DNA of 64,000 nucleotides from an uncultured Aquimarina sp. (GTDB lineage: Bacteria; Bacteroidota; Bacteroidia; Flavobacteriales; Flavobacteriaceae): assembly GCA_947498765.1 (NCBI GenBank), contig CANMLG010000015.1, positions 62,001-126,000 on the forward strand, in the 5' to 3' direction. A program made the position numbers and the translations under genes. The notes beneath the pieces are model-generated. The model was not told where the DNA came from, made no database searches, and saw only the letters and a program-made list of their open reading frames with translations. How positions within the stretch are numbered: the stretch's first letter is position 1; each line of letters starts with the position of its first letter. Shown piece after piece: positions 53,159-64,000 of the stretch.

Positions 53159-53181
53159 CTCCACATTGTGAGTCTCATTTT

Positions 53182-53217
53182 TCAAGGCTTACCTTGATTC
53201 TGAAAATCATATTTTCA
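53182..53217 (+). other. Two small hairpins in the prmC leader
   Basis: TCAAGG (53182-53187) pairs with CCTTGA (53192-53197) over four bases, and TGAAAAT (53201-53207) with ATTTTCA (53211-53217) over three. They are adjacent in the 199-base space before prmC. Function unknown; no known riboswitch is recognised. Confidence 0.35.
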
Positions 53218-53296
53218 ATAGGATACTTTGTAAGTTTGTTCAAAGTAGCTTGAATCAACTGATTTTGGGTTTTTATAATATTTTTTAGATCATTCA

Positions 53297-56142
<2,846 letters not shown>

Positions 56143-56148
56143 AATGAA

Positions 56149-56212
56149 TAATTAATATGTTATTTTTTTAAAAACATGTTAATTAATTAGTATATTTCTA
56201 GTTAATTAACAT
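56149..56212 (+). other. Three-arm inverted repeat cluster after ligA
   Basis: Arm 1 TAATTAATATGT (56149-56160) can pair with arm 2 ACATGTTAATTA (56174-56185) with one mismatch. Arm 2 can alternatively pair perfectly with arm 3 (ATGTTAATTAA 56176-56186 with TTAATTAACAT 56202-56212). The two hairpins exclude each other. It fits in the 82 bases between ligA and the next gene. Confidence 0.6.
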
Positions 56213-56224
56213 ATTTTAATTGAT

Positions 56225-56944
56225 TTGTTAAACCAAACCCCATTGAAAGAAAAAATAGCTTATGTAATATTAGTAATTTCGGCTGTGCTTAGCTGTTATT
56301 TTGCACATCAAAATATGATGTATCAAGCTATTTTTTTTCGTGTCATAAGTCTTTCTTCTATTGCTTATGTGTTTTATTTATATAAAAAATTTAGATCAAT
56401 TCTATTTTACATCGCCTTAGTTTTTGCTTTAATTGGAGAATCGTATGTTATGCTAGGAATGAAAAAATATCCATTAGAAGTAATGGTGTTTTTTTTTATT
56501 TATTATTGGTTGTTGTTTTTTGTAATAAAATCCAATGTTAGGGAAGTTAATTTTTGGAAACAAAAAAAAGTGTTAGTATCTGCATTGATTTCTATTGCGT
56601 TTATCATTTATTTGTTTGTTGTTAGTTATAATATGGTCATAGAAAGTTATAAAGACAAAGCTTTTTTAATTTATGTGTCAACATTTACTTTTTTGTTTTT
56701 AATAGCTTATATGGGATTGGTGTATATTAACAAAATGTCACTACGGAATTTTTGGTTAGTTCCTGCTATAGTTTCTTTGGTTTTTATAAGATTTATTTTT
56801 CCAATGGAAGCTTATTATTATAATTCTTTATATTTTAAATGTTTAGGTCTTTTAGTGCAGGTGGCACGTCATTTTTTTATTCTTAAATATTTAATTTCTG
56901 CAGAAAAAGAAGTAATTATCGATAATAAAGAATCCTATTTGTAA
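56225..56944 (+). CDS. Polytopic membrane protein, possibly YhhN-like
   Basis: A 239-residue protein with about eight membrane helices. The start is probably TTG 56225, since a stop lies in frame 18 bases upstream and no ATG precedes the first helix. I do not firmly recognise it. The pattern ALIGESYVMLGMK in the third helix recalls the GD-containing segment of YhhN/lysoplasmalogenase-like proteins, but with Glu in place of Asp. No soluble domain. It is isolated between ligA and the DUF6913-like gene. Confidence 0.6.
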   Translation: MLNQTPLKEKIAYVILVISAVLSCYFAHQNMMYQAIFFRVISLSSIAYVFYLYKKFRSILFYIALVFALIGESYVMLGMKKYPLEVMVFFFIYYWLLFFVIKSNVREVNFWKQKKVLVSALISIAFIIYLFVVSYNMVIESYKDKAFLIYVSTFTFLFLIAYMGLVYINKMSLRNFWLVPAIVSLVFIRFIFPMEAYYYNSLYFKCLGLLVQVARHFFILKYLISAEKEVIIDNKESYL

Positions 56945-57044
56945 AATGATCAAAAAGTAAATAGCTGTTTTTATAGATAGTTATTTTTTGTTTTAATTTA
57001 AATATTACAACATAAATAATAGCAAAGGTAATCTTCAAAATACC

Positions 57045-57052
57045 TACATTTG
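57045..57052 (+). promoter_or_regulatory. -7 element (TACATTTG) of the DUF6913-dapA operon
   Basis: TACATTTG followed by CA is a textbook flavobacterial -7 element, 19 bases before the ATG at 57072. Confidence 0.55.
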
Positions 57053-57071
57053 CAATCCATTTTGGTAAACC

Positions 57072-57599
57072 ATGTTTAAAGGCTTTAAAAATAAATCTGT
57101 AGGTAAAGTAATCGATTCGCAGATCAAAAAAAGATCTGTGTATACGGGGGCTATAAAATTAAAATCATTAGCAGTGTTAATTGACGCGCGCAAAGATTTT
57201 GATATTTTGTCTGTTGTAAAATTAGCTGATAAATTAGGAGTGCGTTCCGATCAATTGAAAATTATGGGACTAAAAGAAACTACAAAATCTGGCGGTGACG
57301 AAACTTCAAAGGGAGGGGCAACGTATTTTGATGAAAAATCAATAGGCTATGCAGGTGGTTTTAAAAGCAAAGCATTAAATAATTTTGTAGAAGAACCATT
57401 TGATGTGCTGATTAATTTTTATGGAACAGATATTCCTCATTTAAACTTGGTAGCAGTCTCGTCAAATGCGAAATTTAAAGTAGGTTTTGCAGATGTGGAT
57501 CACAGAATTAATGATTTAGTTATAGGTACACCTTCTGATAATATAGATTTATTTATTAGTGAGTTGAAAAAATACCTAAAAATTTTAAATATAATATGA
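57072..57599 (+). CDS. DUF6913-like protein of unknown function
   Basis: A 175-residue soluble protein (no signal, no membrane helix). FDVLINFYGTDIPHLNLVAVSSNAKFKVGF near 120-150 is typical of the DUF6913 group found next to dapA in flavobacteria. A short region SGGDETSKGGATYFDEK looks flexible. Its stop overlaps dapA by four bases (ATGA), so the pairing is translational and may signal a link to lysine/diaminopimelate synthesis, though no activity is known. Confidence 0.75.
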   Translation: MFKGFKNKSVGKVIDSQIKKRSVYTGAIKLKSLAVLIDARKDFDILSVVKLADKLGVRSDQLKIMGLKETTKSGGDETSKGGATYFDEKSIGYAGGFKSKALNNFVEEPFDVLINFYGTDIPHLNLVAVSSNAKFKVGFADVDHRINDLVIGTPSDNIDLFISELKKYLKILNII

Positions 57600-58471
57600 G
57601 TAACTTTTTAGTTGGAACAGGAACAGCATTAGTAACACCATTTAAAAAAGATGGAGCAATAGATTTTGATGGGCTTGCCAATTTGGTAAACTATTGTATC
57701 AATGGTGGAGTTGAGTATCTTGTGGTTTTGGGAACCACAGGAGAATCTGTAACGCTTTCCAAACAAGAAAAACAGGAAGTGATAGATCATGTTGTTAAAG
57801 TAAATGCAAAACGAGTACCACTTGTTTTAGGTGTAGGAGGGAACAACACAGCTGTTGTGGCTGAAGAAGCTTCAAGGGTAAGTACTGCGGATTTTCAAGC
57901 TATTTTATCAGTAGTGCCTATGTATAACAAACCAAGTCAAGAAGGAGTTTTTCAGCATTATACAGCTGTAGCAAATGCAGCATCATTACCTGTGTTAATA
58001 TATAATGTTCCAGGGAGAACAGGGGTTAATATGACTGCTGAAACAACATTGCGATTAGCAGACCATAAAAATATTATAGGTGTTAAAGAAGCTACAGGAG
58101 ATATTACACAAGTTTTGAAAATAATTAAAGATGCCCCTAAAGGATTTTTGGTAATTTCAGGGGATGATATGTTGGCTTTACCTTTGGTGACTGCTGGAGG
58201 GCACGGAGTTATTACAGTGGTTGGTCAAGGTTTTCCTAAAGCTTTTTCGGATATGATTCGATTAGGTTTGAAAGGAGAAAATAAACCTGCATATGATATT
58301 CATTATAAAATGATTCCAATAACAGAGTATGCATTTGATGAAGGGAATCCAGTGGGGATTAAAGCTATTTTAGCAGCTCAAAATGTATGTGATGCTACAG
58401 TGCGCTTACCTTTAATAGAGGCTACAAGTGAATTACAACAAAAAATTGATGTGTACGTAAATGAATTTTAA
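57596..58471 (+). CDS. dapA: 4-hydroxy-tetrahydrodipicolinate synthase
   Basis: The 291-residue TIM-barrel enzyme condenses pyruvate with aspartate semialdehyde. Catalytic residues are in place: Schiff-base Lys164 (IGVKEATGD), Tyr136 with Arg141 (YNVPGRTG), and Thr47-Thr48 (LGTTGES). It starts the diaminopimelate route completed by dapF at 42912. It is followed without a gap by a potassium channel gene. Confidence 0.96.
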   Translation: MSNFLVGTGTALVTPFKKDGAIDFDGLANLVNYCINGGVEYLVVLGTTGESVTLSKQEKQEVIDHVVKVNAKRVPLVLGVGGNNTAVVAEEASRVSTADFQAILSVVPMYNKPSQEGVFQHYTAVANAASLPVLIYNVPGRTGVNMTAETTLRLADHKNIIGVKEATGDITQVLKIIKDAPKGFLVISGDDMLALPLVTAGGHGVITVVGQGFPKAFSDMIRLGLKGENKPAYDIHYKMIPITEYAFDEGNPVGIKAILAAQNVCDATVRLPLIEATSELQQKIDVYVNEF

Positions 58472-59416
58472 ATGAGTGAACGCGTTAAAGATCCTGGTGT
58501 AGGTGCTTTTTCTAAAGAAAAAGCGAAAAGATTTATAAATCAGGATGGTACTTTTAACGTAACACATATCAATAAGAAAAGAACAGTAAATGAGACCTAT
58601 ATATACTTAATAAGTATAAGTTGGCCTCATTTTTTAGTTTTGTTATTTGTTGGTTTCGTTGTTTTAAATATCATTTTTGCTGTATGCTACTTGCTAATCG
58701 GGGTTGCTGCTATAGGAATTGAAGAAAAATCATTGATTGAAGATTTTTTTAAGGCGTTCTTTTTTTCGGTGCAAACCATAACAAGTGTGGGCTATGGTCG
58801 TTTTTCTCCAGAAGGTATAGCAGCTGGCTTAGTGTCAAGTTTTGAGGCATTAATAGGTTTAATTTCTTTTGCTTTCATTACAGGCTTACTCTATGGACGT
58901 TTTTCAAAACCACGTTCAAATATTCGATTTAGTAAATCTGTTTTACTATGTAAGCATAATGACAAAGATGCATTAATGTTTCGTTTAGTAAGTAGAAGAA
59001 AAAGTTTAATTGTTCTGCCTAAAATAAAAACCTCTTTGTCATTGAGTATACCCGATAAAAAGGGAGGCTATACAAATGAATTTTTTGAATTAAAGCTGGA
59101 GCGTGAAACAATTACCTATTTACCTACCACATGGACGTTAGTACATCAAATAAATGCAGAGAGTCCTTTAAAAGGGTATTCTAGAGTAGAAATCCAGAAA
59201 TTACAAGCTGAATTATTAATTTTATTTAGTTATCACGATGATTCTTTTAATCAGGAATTACATAGGGTACATTCATATTTATTTAAAAACTTAAAAGTAG
59301 GCTACAAATTTAAAAAAGCCTTTTATTTTAATAAAGATGGAAAGGTAGTGTTGGATCATGATTTAATTGATGAAATAATTCCAGAACCCACAGATGTTGT
59401 AACGAAGAACAATTAG
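58472..59416 (+). CDS. Inward-rectifier (Kir-type) potassium channel
   Basis: 314 residues with the Kir layout: an N-terminal segment KRFINQDGTFNVTH before the slide helix, TM1 (about 51-77), pore helix and filter TSVGYG (104-109), TM2 (about 118-142) and a beta-rich cytoplasmic domain (about 150-300, FRLVSRRKSLIV and FELKLERETITYLPTTWTLVHQI). It is a tetrameric channel for K+ in the inner membrane. The filter reads S-V-G-Y-G with Thr before it. The gene abuts dapA with no spacer. Confidence 0.9.
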   Translation: MSERVKDPGVGAFSKEKAKRFINQDGTFNVTHINKKRTVNETYIYLISISWPHFLVLLFVGFVVLNIIFAVCYLLIGVAAIGIEEKSLIEDFFKAFFFSVQTITSVGYGRFSPEGIAAGLVSSFEALIGLISFAFITGLLYGRFSKPRSNIRFSKSVLLCKHNDKDALMFRLVSRRKSLIVLPKIKTSLSLSIPDKKGGYTNEFFELKLERETITYLPTTWTLVHQINAESPLKGYSRVEIQKLQAELLILFSYHDDSFNQELHRVHSYLFKNLKVGYKFKKAFYFNKDGKVVLDHDLIDEIIPEPTDVVTKNN

Positions 59417-59465
59417 AAACGTTAGTATAGTTGAAATTTATCTTTTATTATAATACAGAAAAACT

Positions 59466-59473
59466 TACTTTTG
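59466..59473 (+). promoter_or_regulatory. -7 element (TACTTTTG) five bases from the bamD ATG
   Basis: TACTTTTG matches TAnnTTTG, and only four bases separate it from the start codon. Transcription would begin at or very near the ATG, so bamD mRNA may be leaderless. Confidence 0.45.
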
Positions 59474-59477
59474 CAAA

Positions 59478-60284
59478 ATGTTTTTATACCACATAAAAAA
59501 AATAGTACCTATTGTCGCAGTCACGTTAGTGTTGAATTCATGTAGTGAATTTCAGCAAGTAATAAGAAAAGGTGATTTAGCAACAAAACTGAGTACTGCA
59601 GAAAAATTATATAAGGAGGGTAGTTACAAAAAGGCATTACGTGTTTTTGATTTAATTACTCCTGCTTATCGTGGTAAACCACAAGCTGAGCGAGTGTTGT
59701 TTTATGAAGCAGATACCTATTATAATTTACGTGATTATTATATTGCTAGTTATAAAATGGAACGTTTTTTAGCCGCATTCCCTAAAAGTGATAAAGCAGA
59801 AGAAGCTTCTTTTAAAGGAGCAAGAAGTTTATATGAACTTTCGCCTCGTTATAGTTTAGATCAAAAGGAAACACTTGATGGTATTGACAAGCTTCAAAAT
59901 TTTATTAATGATTATCCTGAAAGTGACTATTTAGAAGAAGCTAATACTTACGTAAAAGAGTTACAGACTAAATTAGAACAAAAATATTACAATATTGCCA
60001 AACAGCATCATCATAGAGAATTGTATAAGGCAGCTATAAAGTCTTTTACCAATTATTTGATTACCTATCCTGGGTCAATATACATTGAAAAGGCATTATT
60101 TTATAGGCTGGATTCGGCTTACACTTTAGCTATAAATAGTTATGAGGATTTAGTTCCCGAGCGTTTAAAAGAGGCTAAAGAATATTACGAAGCTTATGAA
60201 AAGCACAGTAATGATGAAGATTTAAAAAAGAAAGCTCAGAAAATTTTTGAGGATATTACAAAAAGGCTACAAGCTATTAATTAA
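59478..60284 (+). CDS. bamD: Outer membrane assembly lipoprotein BamD
   Basis: 268 residues with lipobox VLNSC (Cys22) and five TPR-like helical pairs, starting AEKLYKEGSYKKALRVFDLI and RVLFYEADTYYNLRDYYIASYKMERFLAAFP. It is the essential scaffold of the BAM complex that inserts outer membrane beta-barrels, such as the SusC proteins above, on the periplasmic side. rpoZ follows eight bases later. Start ATG 59478 is the only Met before the signal. Confidence 0.94.
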   Translation: MFLYHIKKIVPIVAVTLVLNSCSEFQQVIRKGDLATKLSTAEKLYKEGSYKKALRVFDLITPAYRGKPQAERVLFYEADTYYNLRDYYIASYKMERFLAAFPKSDKAEEASFKGARSLYELSPRYSLDQKETLDGIDKLQNFINDYPESDYLEEANTYVKELQTKLEQKYYNIAKQHHHRELYKAAIKSFTNYLITYPGSIYIEKALFYRLDSAYTLAINSYEDLVPERLKEAKEYYEAYEKHSNDEDLKKKAQKIFEDITKRLQAIN

Positions 60285-60292
60285 TACAGCGT

Positions 60293-60643
60293 ATGGATCT
60301 TAAACAAAGTTCAGCATCAGTAAGTACATCAACAATCGATAAAAATTTAGTTGATGCGCAAACAGATAATATTTACGAAGCAATCTCAATTATTGCTAAA
60401 CGAGCAACTCAAATTAACGCAGATATCAAAAAAGAATTAATTGATAAGTTAGATGAATTTGCTACGTATAATGATAGTTTAGAAGAGGTTTTTGAAAACA
60501 AAGAGCAAATTGAAGTATCTAAGTTTTACGAAAAATTACCTAAGCCACATGCATTAGCAGTAGAGGAGTGGTTGGATCAAAAAATCTACCACAGAAATAC
60601 GGCTACAGAAGGCAACGAAGAAGTTTCAGGTGAAACGATCTAA
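60293..60643 (+). CDS. rpoZ: RNA polymerase omega subunit
   Basis: A 116-residue protein of the Rpb6/omega type. TDNIYEAISIIAKRATQI is the conserved helix that packs on the beta' subunit; the C-terminal half (FYEKLPKPHALAVEEWLDQKIYHR) is specific to Bacteroidota forms. It helps to assemble and stabilise RNA polymerase. It lies in the bamD-rpoZ-coaBC block common to flavobacteria. Confidence 0.88.
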   Translation: MDLKQSSASVSTSTIDKNLVDAQTDNIYEAISIIAKRATQINADIKKELIDKLDEFATYNDSLEEVFENKEQIEVSKFYEKLPKPHALAVEEWLDQKIYHRNTATEGNEEVSGETI

Positions 60644-60651
60644 GTTACTGT

Positions 60652-61863
60652 ATGTCGATATTAAAAGATAAAAAAATTTTATTAGGAGTTACGGCAGGTA
60701 TTGCAGCTTATAAAGCGGCAATGCTTGTTCGAGCACTTATAAAAAAAGGAGCGGAGGTTAAAGTGGTGATGACACCAGCCGCTAAGGATTTTGTTACTCC
60801 CTTAACATTATCAACACTTTCTAAGAATCCAGTACATTCTACCTTTTATGAAAAAGAAGAGGAGAATGAATTGTGGAACAATCATGTAGATTTAGGGCTT
60901 TGGGCTGATTATTTTATAATAGCTCCAGCTACCGCTAATACCTTGTCAAAAATGGCACATGGTAAAAGTGATAATTTATTATTGGCTACTTATCTTTCTG
61001 CAAAATGTCCAGTATATTTTGCACCAGCAATGGATTTGGATATGTATAAGCACCCCTCAACAGCAGAAACTTTTGAAAAGTTAATAACTTTTGGTAATAT
61101 TATGATTCCTGCTACTTCTGGTGAATTAGCCAGTGGCTTAGTAGGTCAAGGTCGTATGGCCGAGCCAGATGCTATTGTTGAGTTTGTTGAAAATGATATT
61201 TTAGGAAAACTACCTTTAAAAGGAAAACACTTTTTAGTTACAGCTGGTCCAACTTATGAAGCTGTTGATCCTGTTCGTTTCATTGGGAATCATTCTACAG
61301 GGCGTATGGGGATTCAAATAGCAGAAGTGGCTGCAAATTTAGGTGCTCAAGTTACCTTGGTTTTAGGACCTTCAGTATTAAAGGTGACCAATGATCAAAT
61401 TAGAATAGTTAATGTAGTAAGTGCTGCAGATATGTTTGAAGCAGTAAAAGAAGTCTACAATACAGTTGATGTAGCTATTGCTTCGGCAGCAGTTGCAGAT
61501 TATAAGCCTAAGAATAGATCAGACCAAAAAATTAAGAAAAAAGAAGGTGATATGTTTATTGAACTAGAACGTACTACCGATATTTTGAATTGGATGGGAG
61601 AACAAAAAGTAAAGCAGTTTTTGGTTGGGTTTGCATTGGAAACCCAAAATGAAATTGAAAATGCTAAAGGTAAATTAACTCGTAAAAATTTAGATCTAAT
61701 TGTGTTAAATTCATTGAATGACAAAGGAGCTGGTTTTAAAAATAAAACAAATAAAGTAACTTTTATAAATCATAAATTAGAAACTAAAGCGTTTGATTTA
61801 AAAACTAAAGCCGAAGTTGCTGAAGATATTTTAAAAGAAATACAAGAACTACACTATGCGTAA
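60652..61863 (+). CDS. coaBC: Bifunctional phosphopantothenoylcysteine decarboxylase/synthetase
   Basis: 403 residues. The CoaC flavoprotein half (1 to about 185) has the ILLGVTAGIAAYKAA start, catalytic His78 (NNHVDLGLWAD), PAMDLDMY where other phyla have PxMNxxMW, and SGLVGQGRMAEP where a Cys is often found. The CoaB half (about 190-403) has NHSTGRMG and SAAVADYKPKN with KIKK. It makes phosphopantetheine from phosphopantothenate and cysteine in coenzyme A synthesis. Overlaps the next gene by eight bases. Confidence 0.95.
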   Translation: MSILKDKKILLGVTAGIAAYKAAMLVRALIKKGAEVKVVMTPAAKDFVTPLTLSTLSKNPVHSTFYEKEEENELWNNHVDLGLWADYFIIAPATANTLSKMAHGKSDNLLLATYLSAKCPVYFAPAMDLDMYKHPSTAETFEKLITFGNIMIPATSGELASGLVGQGRMAEPDAIVEFVENDILGKLPLKGKHFLVTAGPTYEAVDPVRFIGNHSTGRMGIQIAEVAANLGAQVTLVLGPSVLKVTNDQIRIVNVVSAADMFEAVKEVYNTVDVAIASAAVADYKPKNRSDQKIKKKEGDMFIELERTTDILNWMGEQKVKQFLVGFALETQNEIENAKGKLTRKNLDLIVLNSLNDKGAGFKNKTNKVTFINHKLETKAFDLKTKAEVAEDILKEIQELHYA

Positions 61864-62746
61864 TCTTTTCTGTTTGTTATTTATGTGTGTTTCAACTTTT
61901 TTAGTAGGAGCGCAAGAATTTAATGCTAAAGTGACCATTAATGCAGAGCAAACAGGACAACCTAATTTATCTATTTTTAAAACTTTAGGTACATCACTTG
62001 AGGAGTTTATAAATAAAACAAGATGGACAGATGTAGAATACCTGCCTCAAGAACGAGTAGATTGTAGTTTTTTTATAAATGTTACTGCCTATAATAACAA
62101 TTTTTTTGAGGCGACTATTCAAGTGCAATCATCTAGGCCTGTATATAATTCGGGATACCAAACCACACTAGCTAATTTTAACGATAAAGATTTTTCTTTT
62201 GATTATTTGGAATATCAACCTTTAGTATACAATCCAAATTCTGATCAAGGAAATTTGATAGCAGTTATAACGTATTACTTATATACTCTTTTAGGTTTAG
62301 AAGCTGATACATTAGAAAAGCTAGGAGGATCGGATCATTATGAGACAGCTAAACAAATTGTAAATATAGCTCAATCTTCAGGTGGAAAAGGCTGGAGTGC
62401 ATCATCGGGAACTACATCGCGTTTTCGTTGGAATGAAGATATATTATCGGGAACATTCAGTGAATACAGAGAGGTTTTGTATGCCTATCATATGGAAGGC
62501 TTAGATACTATGGCCGAAGATGCTAAACAAGCTAAAAAGAAGATTATTGAAGCTTTAGAGACTTTAGGTAAAGTAAATAAAAAGCGTTCTAATTCTTATG
62601 TGATGCGTACCTTTTTTGATGCTAAATCTATTGAGCTTTCTAGACTTTTTTCAGGAGGTCCTAAAGTGGATATATCAAAAACACTTGATCTTTTAAATTT
62701 TATGGCCCCTTCATACAAAACAGAGTGGTCTAAAATAGAAAATTAA
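61856..62746 (+). CDS. DUF4835 family exported protein (PorD-type)
   Basis: 296 residues with a signal peptide ending near LVGAQ (about 20). The mature protein has the DUF4835 pattern: FNAKVTINAEQTGQ, TRWTDVEYLPQERVDCSFFINVT, and a conserved ITYYLYTLLGLEADTLEKLGG segment. I recall this family being annotated as a type IX secretion component PorD, which would suit a phylum whose surface enzymes use that pathway; I am not sure of that assignment. It overlaps coaBC by eight bases. Confidence 0.8.
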   Translation: MRNLFCLLFMCVSTFLVGAQEFNAKVTINAEQTGQPNLSIFKTLGTSLEEFINKTRWTDVEYLPQERVDCSFFINVTAYNNNFFEATIQVQSSRPVYNSGYQTTLANFNDKDFSFDYLEYQPLVYNPNSDQGNLIAVITYYLYTLLGLEADTLEKLGGSDHYETAKQIVNIAQSSGGKGWSASSGTTSRFRWNEDILSGTFSEYREVLYAYHMEGLDTMAEDAKQAKKKIIEALETLGKVNKKRSNSYVMRTFFDAKSIELSRLFSGGPKVDISKTLDLLNFMAPSYKTEWSKIEN

Positions 62747-62823
62747 GATTACTTTTTAAAAAACAGAGAAAGAGGTTGTAAATAAAAGTAAGGTCTTAAT
62801 AAATAAAAATGCGATCTACATTT

Positions 62824-62853
62824 TTTGTGTCAACATATTCTATAGTATCTTTA
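62824..62853 (+). promoter_or_regulatory. Candidate -33/-7 promoter for recN
   Basis: TTTG at 62824-62827 and TATCTTTA at 62846-62853 are 18 bases apart, close to the Bacteroidota spacing. The -7 differs from TAnnTTTG in its last base. The recN GTG is 22 bases further on. Confidence 0.45.
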
Positions 62854-62875
62854 GCCTTCAAATAATTAAAAAAAA

Positions 62876-64000
62876 GTGCTTCAAACATTAACTATTCAAA
62901 ATTTTGCATTAATTGAATCGCTACACGTTAATTTTACTAGTGGTTTGTCAACCATTACTGGAGAAACGGGAGCAGGAAAATCATTATTATTAGGAGCTTT
63001 AGGCTTAATTATTGGTAAACGAGTAGATACTTCAGTAATTAAAAATGCAGAAAAAAAATGTGTAGTCGAAGCTTATTTTAATGTGTCAGATTATGAGTTA
63101 ACTGCTTTTTTTGAAGAAGAAGATTTGGATTATGAAGAAGAGACTTGTATTAGAAGAGAAATTCTTCCATCTGGTAAATCGAGAGCTTTTGTAAATGATA
63201 CTCCAGTTACTTTAAAGGTATTACAAAGTTTAGGTGAGCAATTAATTGATATTCATAGTCAACATCAAACATTAGAGGTTACTAAACCCGAATTTCAATT
63301 TTATATTTTAGATGCCTTAGCTAAAACGTCTAAGGAGTTGGCTTCATTTACTAGAGGTTTGAAGCAACTTAAATCTGCACAAAAAGAATTAAAAGAGCTA
63401 CAAGAAAATGAGTTACGCTTTAAAGAAGAATATAATTACAATTCACATTTATTAAATGAATTAGTAGAAGCTAATATAAAAGAAGAAGAACAAACTGAGT
63501 TGGAAGAATTACTTGAAAAATTAAGTAATACTGAAGAAATTCAAGAACGTTTAGGCTTTGTTATAGGAAGTATAACTGCAGAAAATCATGGAGCTTATGA
63601 TCAGTTAACAGAAGCAAAGAATAACATGCAAAAAATAGCAGGTTATACAATTGAGTATGGTGAATTGTTTAAGCGTTTAGAGAGTGTGTGTATTGAGTTA
63701 GATGATATACGTTCTAGTATGGAGCAACAATCAGAATTGGTAGACGCTGATCCTCAAAAATTAGTATCGGTTAATGATCGATTACAATTACTTTATAATC
63801 TTCAGAAAAAACATACTGTTGGTACTAATGAAGAATTGTTGAGTGTTCAAAAAGACTTACAAGAAAAAGTATCGGTAACCGAAAATATGCATGAAGCTAT
63901 TGAAAAAGCACAATTAACAGTTTCGGATATAGAAAATAAGTTAAATAGTTTAGCAGATAAAATTCATACAAAAAGGGCAAAAGTGCTTAAAGGATTAACC
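62876..64000 (+). CDS. recN: DNA repair protein RecN, 3'-truncated by window edge
   Basis: The frame from GTG 62876 is open to the last base (375 codons). It starts MLQTLTIQNFALIESLHVNF, the conserved RecN opening, and has Walker A GETGAGKS at 29-36, LIDIHSQHQT near 122 and a long coiled-coil region (about 145-375) as in SMC-like proteins. The C-terminal ATPase half lies beyond the window. No ATG fits this N-terminus, so GTG is the start. RecN acts in double-strand break repair. Confidence 0.95.
   Translation, partial: MLQTLTIQNFALIESLHVNFTSGLSTITGETGAGKSLLLGALGLIIGKRVDTSVIKNAEKKCVVEAYFNVSDYELTAFFEEEDLDYEEETCIRREILPSGKSRAFVNDTPVTLKVLQSLGEQLIDIHSQHQTLEVTKPEFQFYILDALAKTSKELASFTRGLKQLKSAQKELKELQENELRFKEEYNYNSHLLNELVEANIKEEEQTELEELLEKLSNTEEIQERLGFVIGSITAENHGAYDQLTEAKNNMQKIAGYTIEYGELFKRLESVCIELDDIRSSMEQQSELVDADPQKLVSVNDRLQLLYNLQKKHTVGTNEELLSVQKDLQEKVSVTENMHEAIEKAQLTVSDIENKLNSLADKIHTKRAKVLKGLT

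Noticed and set aside
53098-53296. FMN riboswitch before the ribD operon
   Set aside because: None of the conserved RFN blocks is recognisable on the minus strand; the hairpins are too small and different.

Overview
The window looks like a chromosomal segment from a marine-type member of the Flavobacteriaceae (Bacteroidota). The DNA is strongly AT-rich. It carries SusC/SusD pairs, a GntR regulator with a LacI-like sensor domain, a DUF4835 protein, an N-succinylornithine-type carbamoyltransferase, and a dapA-bamD-rpoZ-coaBC-recN gene order familiar from flavobacteria. Many genes are preceded by TAnnTTTG, the -7 element of Bacteroidota sigma factors. Most start codons are ATG; exceptions are two probable TTG starts and the GTG of recN.

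Region 1 (1-12186) is the 3' part of a capsule/exopolysaccharide locus, all on + and often overlapping. It holds a CgeB-like transferase (cut by the window start), three GT4 transferases, a Wzy-like polymerase, a WcaF-type acetyltransferase, two GT2 transferases, a WecA-like initiating transferase, Wza and Wzc, and ends at a clear terminator. No Wzx flippase is visible, so it probably lies upstream. Region 2 (12200-17780) is half of an arginine operon (argF'-argB-argE-argH, with chemistry predicted to use succinylated intermediates) plus an exported TPR protein, closed by an 18-bp hairpin.

Region 3 (17780-40218) is the accessory region. It has a SusC/D pair, a small lipoprotein, a large VCBS/FG-GAP lipoprotein, a GntR/LacI-type regulator, a second SusC/D pair, and then a compact operon: a cytoplasmic GH36 alpha-galactosidase, a single polypeptide joining glycerol kinase to glycerol-3-phosphate dehydrogenase, and a vSGLT-like sodium/sugar symporter. 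Read together, this operon suggests a route for an alpha-galactosyl-glycerol, such as the red-algal solutes floridoside and isofloridoside or a galactolipid headgroup: import, cleavage to galactose plus glycerol, and direct conversion of glycerol to dihydroxyacetone phosphate. This is the most interesting system in the window. Substrate and pathway are inference; the gene fusion is seen directly.

Region 4 (40262-64000) is housekeeping: rluA-type synthase, HtrA protease, dapF, a GNAT enzyme, mltG, a lysozyme-like protein, an RsmI-like methylase, LMW phosphatase with dnaA, a thioesterase, a tight minus-strand operon (LEA14-like lipoprotein, ribD, HAD, EamA transporter, YigZ), prmC-ligA, a DUF6913-like gene with dapA and a Kir-type potassium channel, bamD, rpoZ, coaBC, a DUF4835 protein and the start of recN. 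I saw no tRNA, rRNA, CRISPR array, insertion sequence or prophage.
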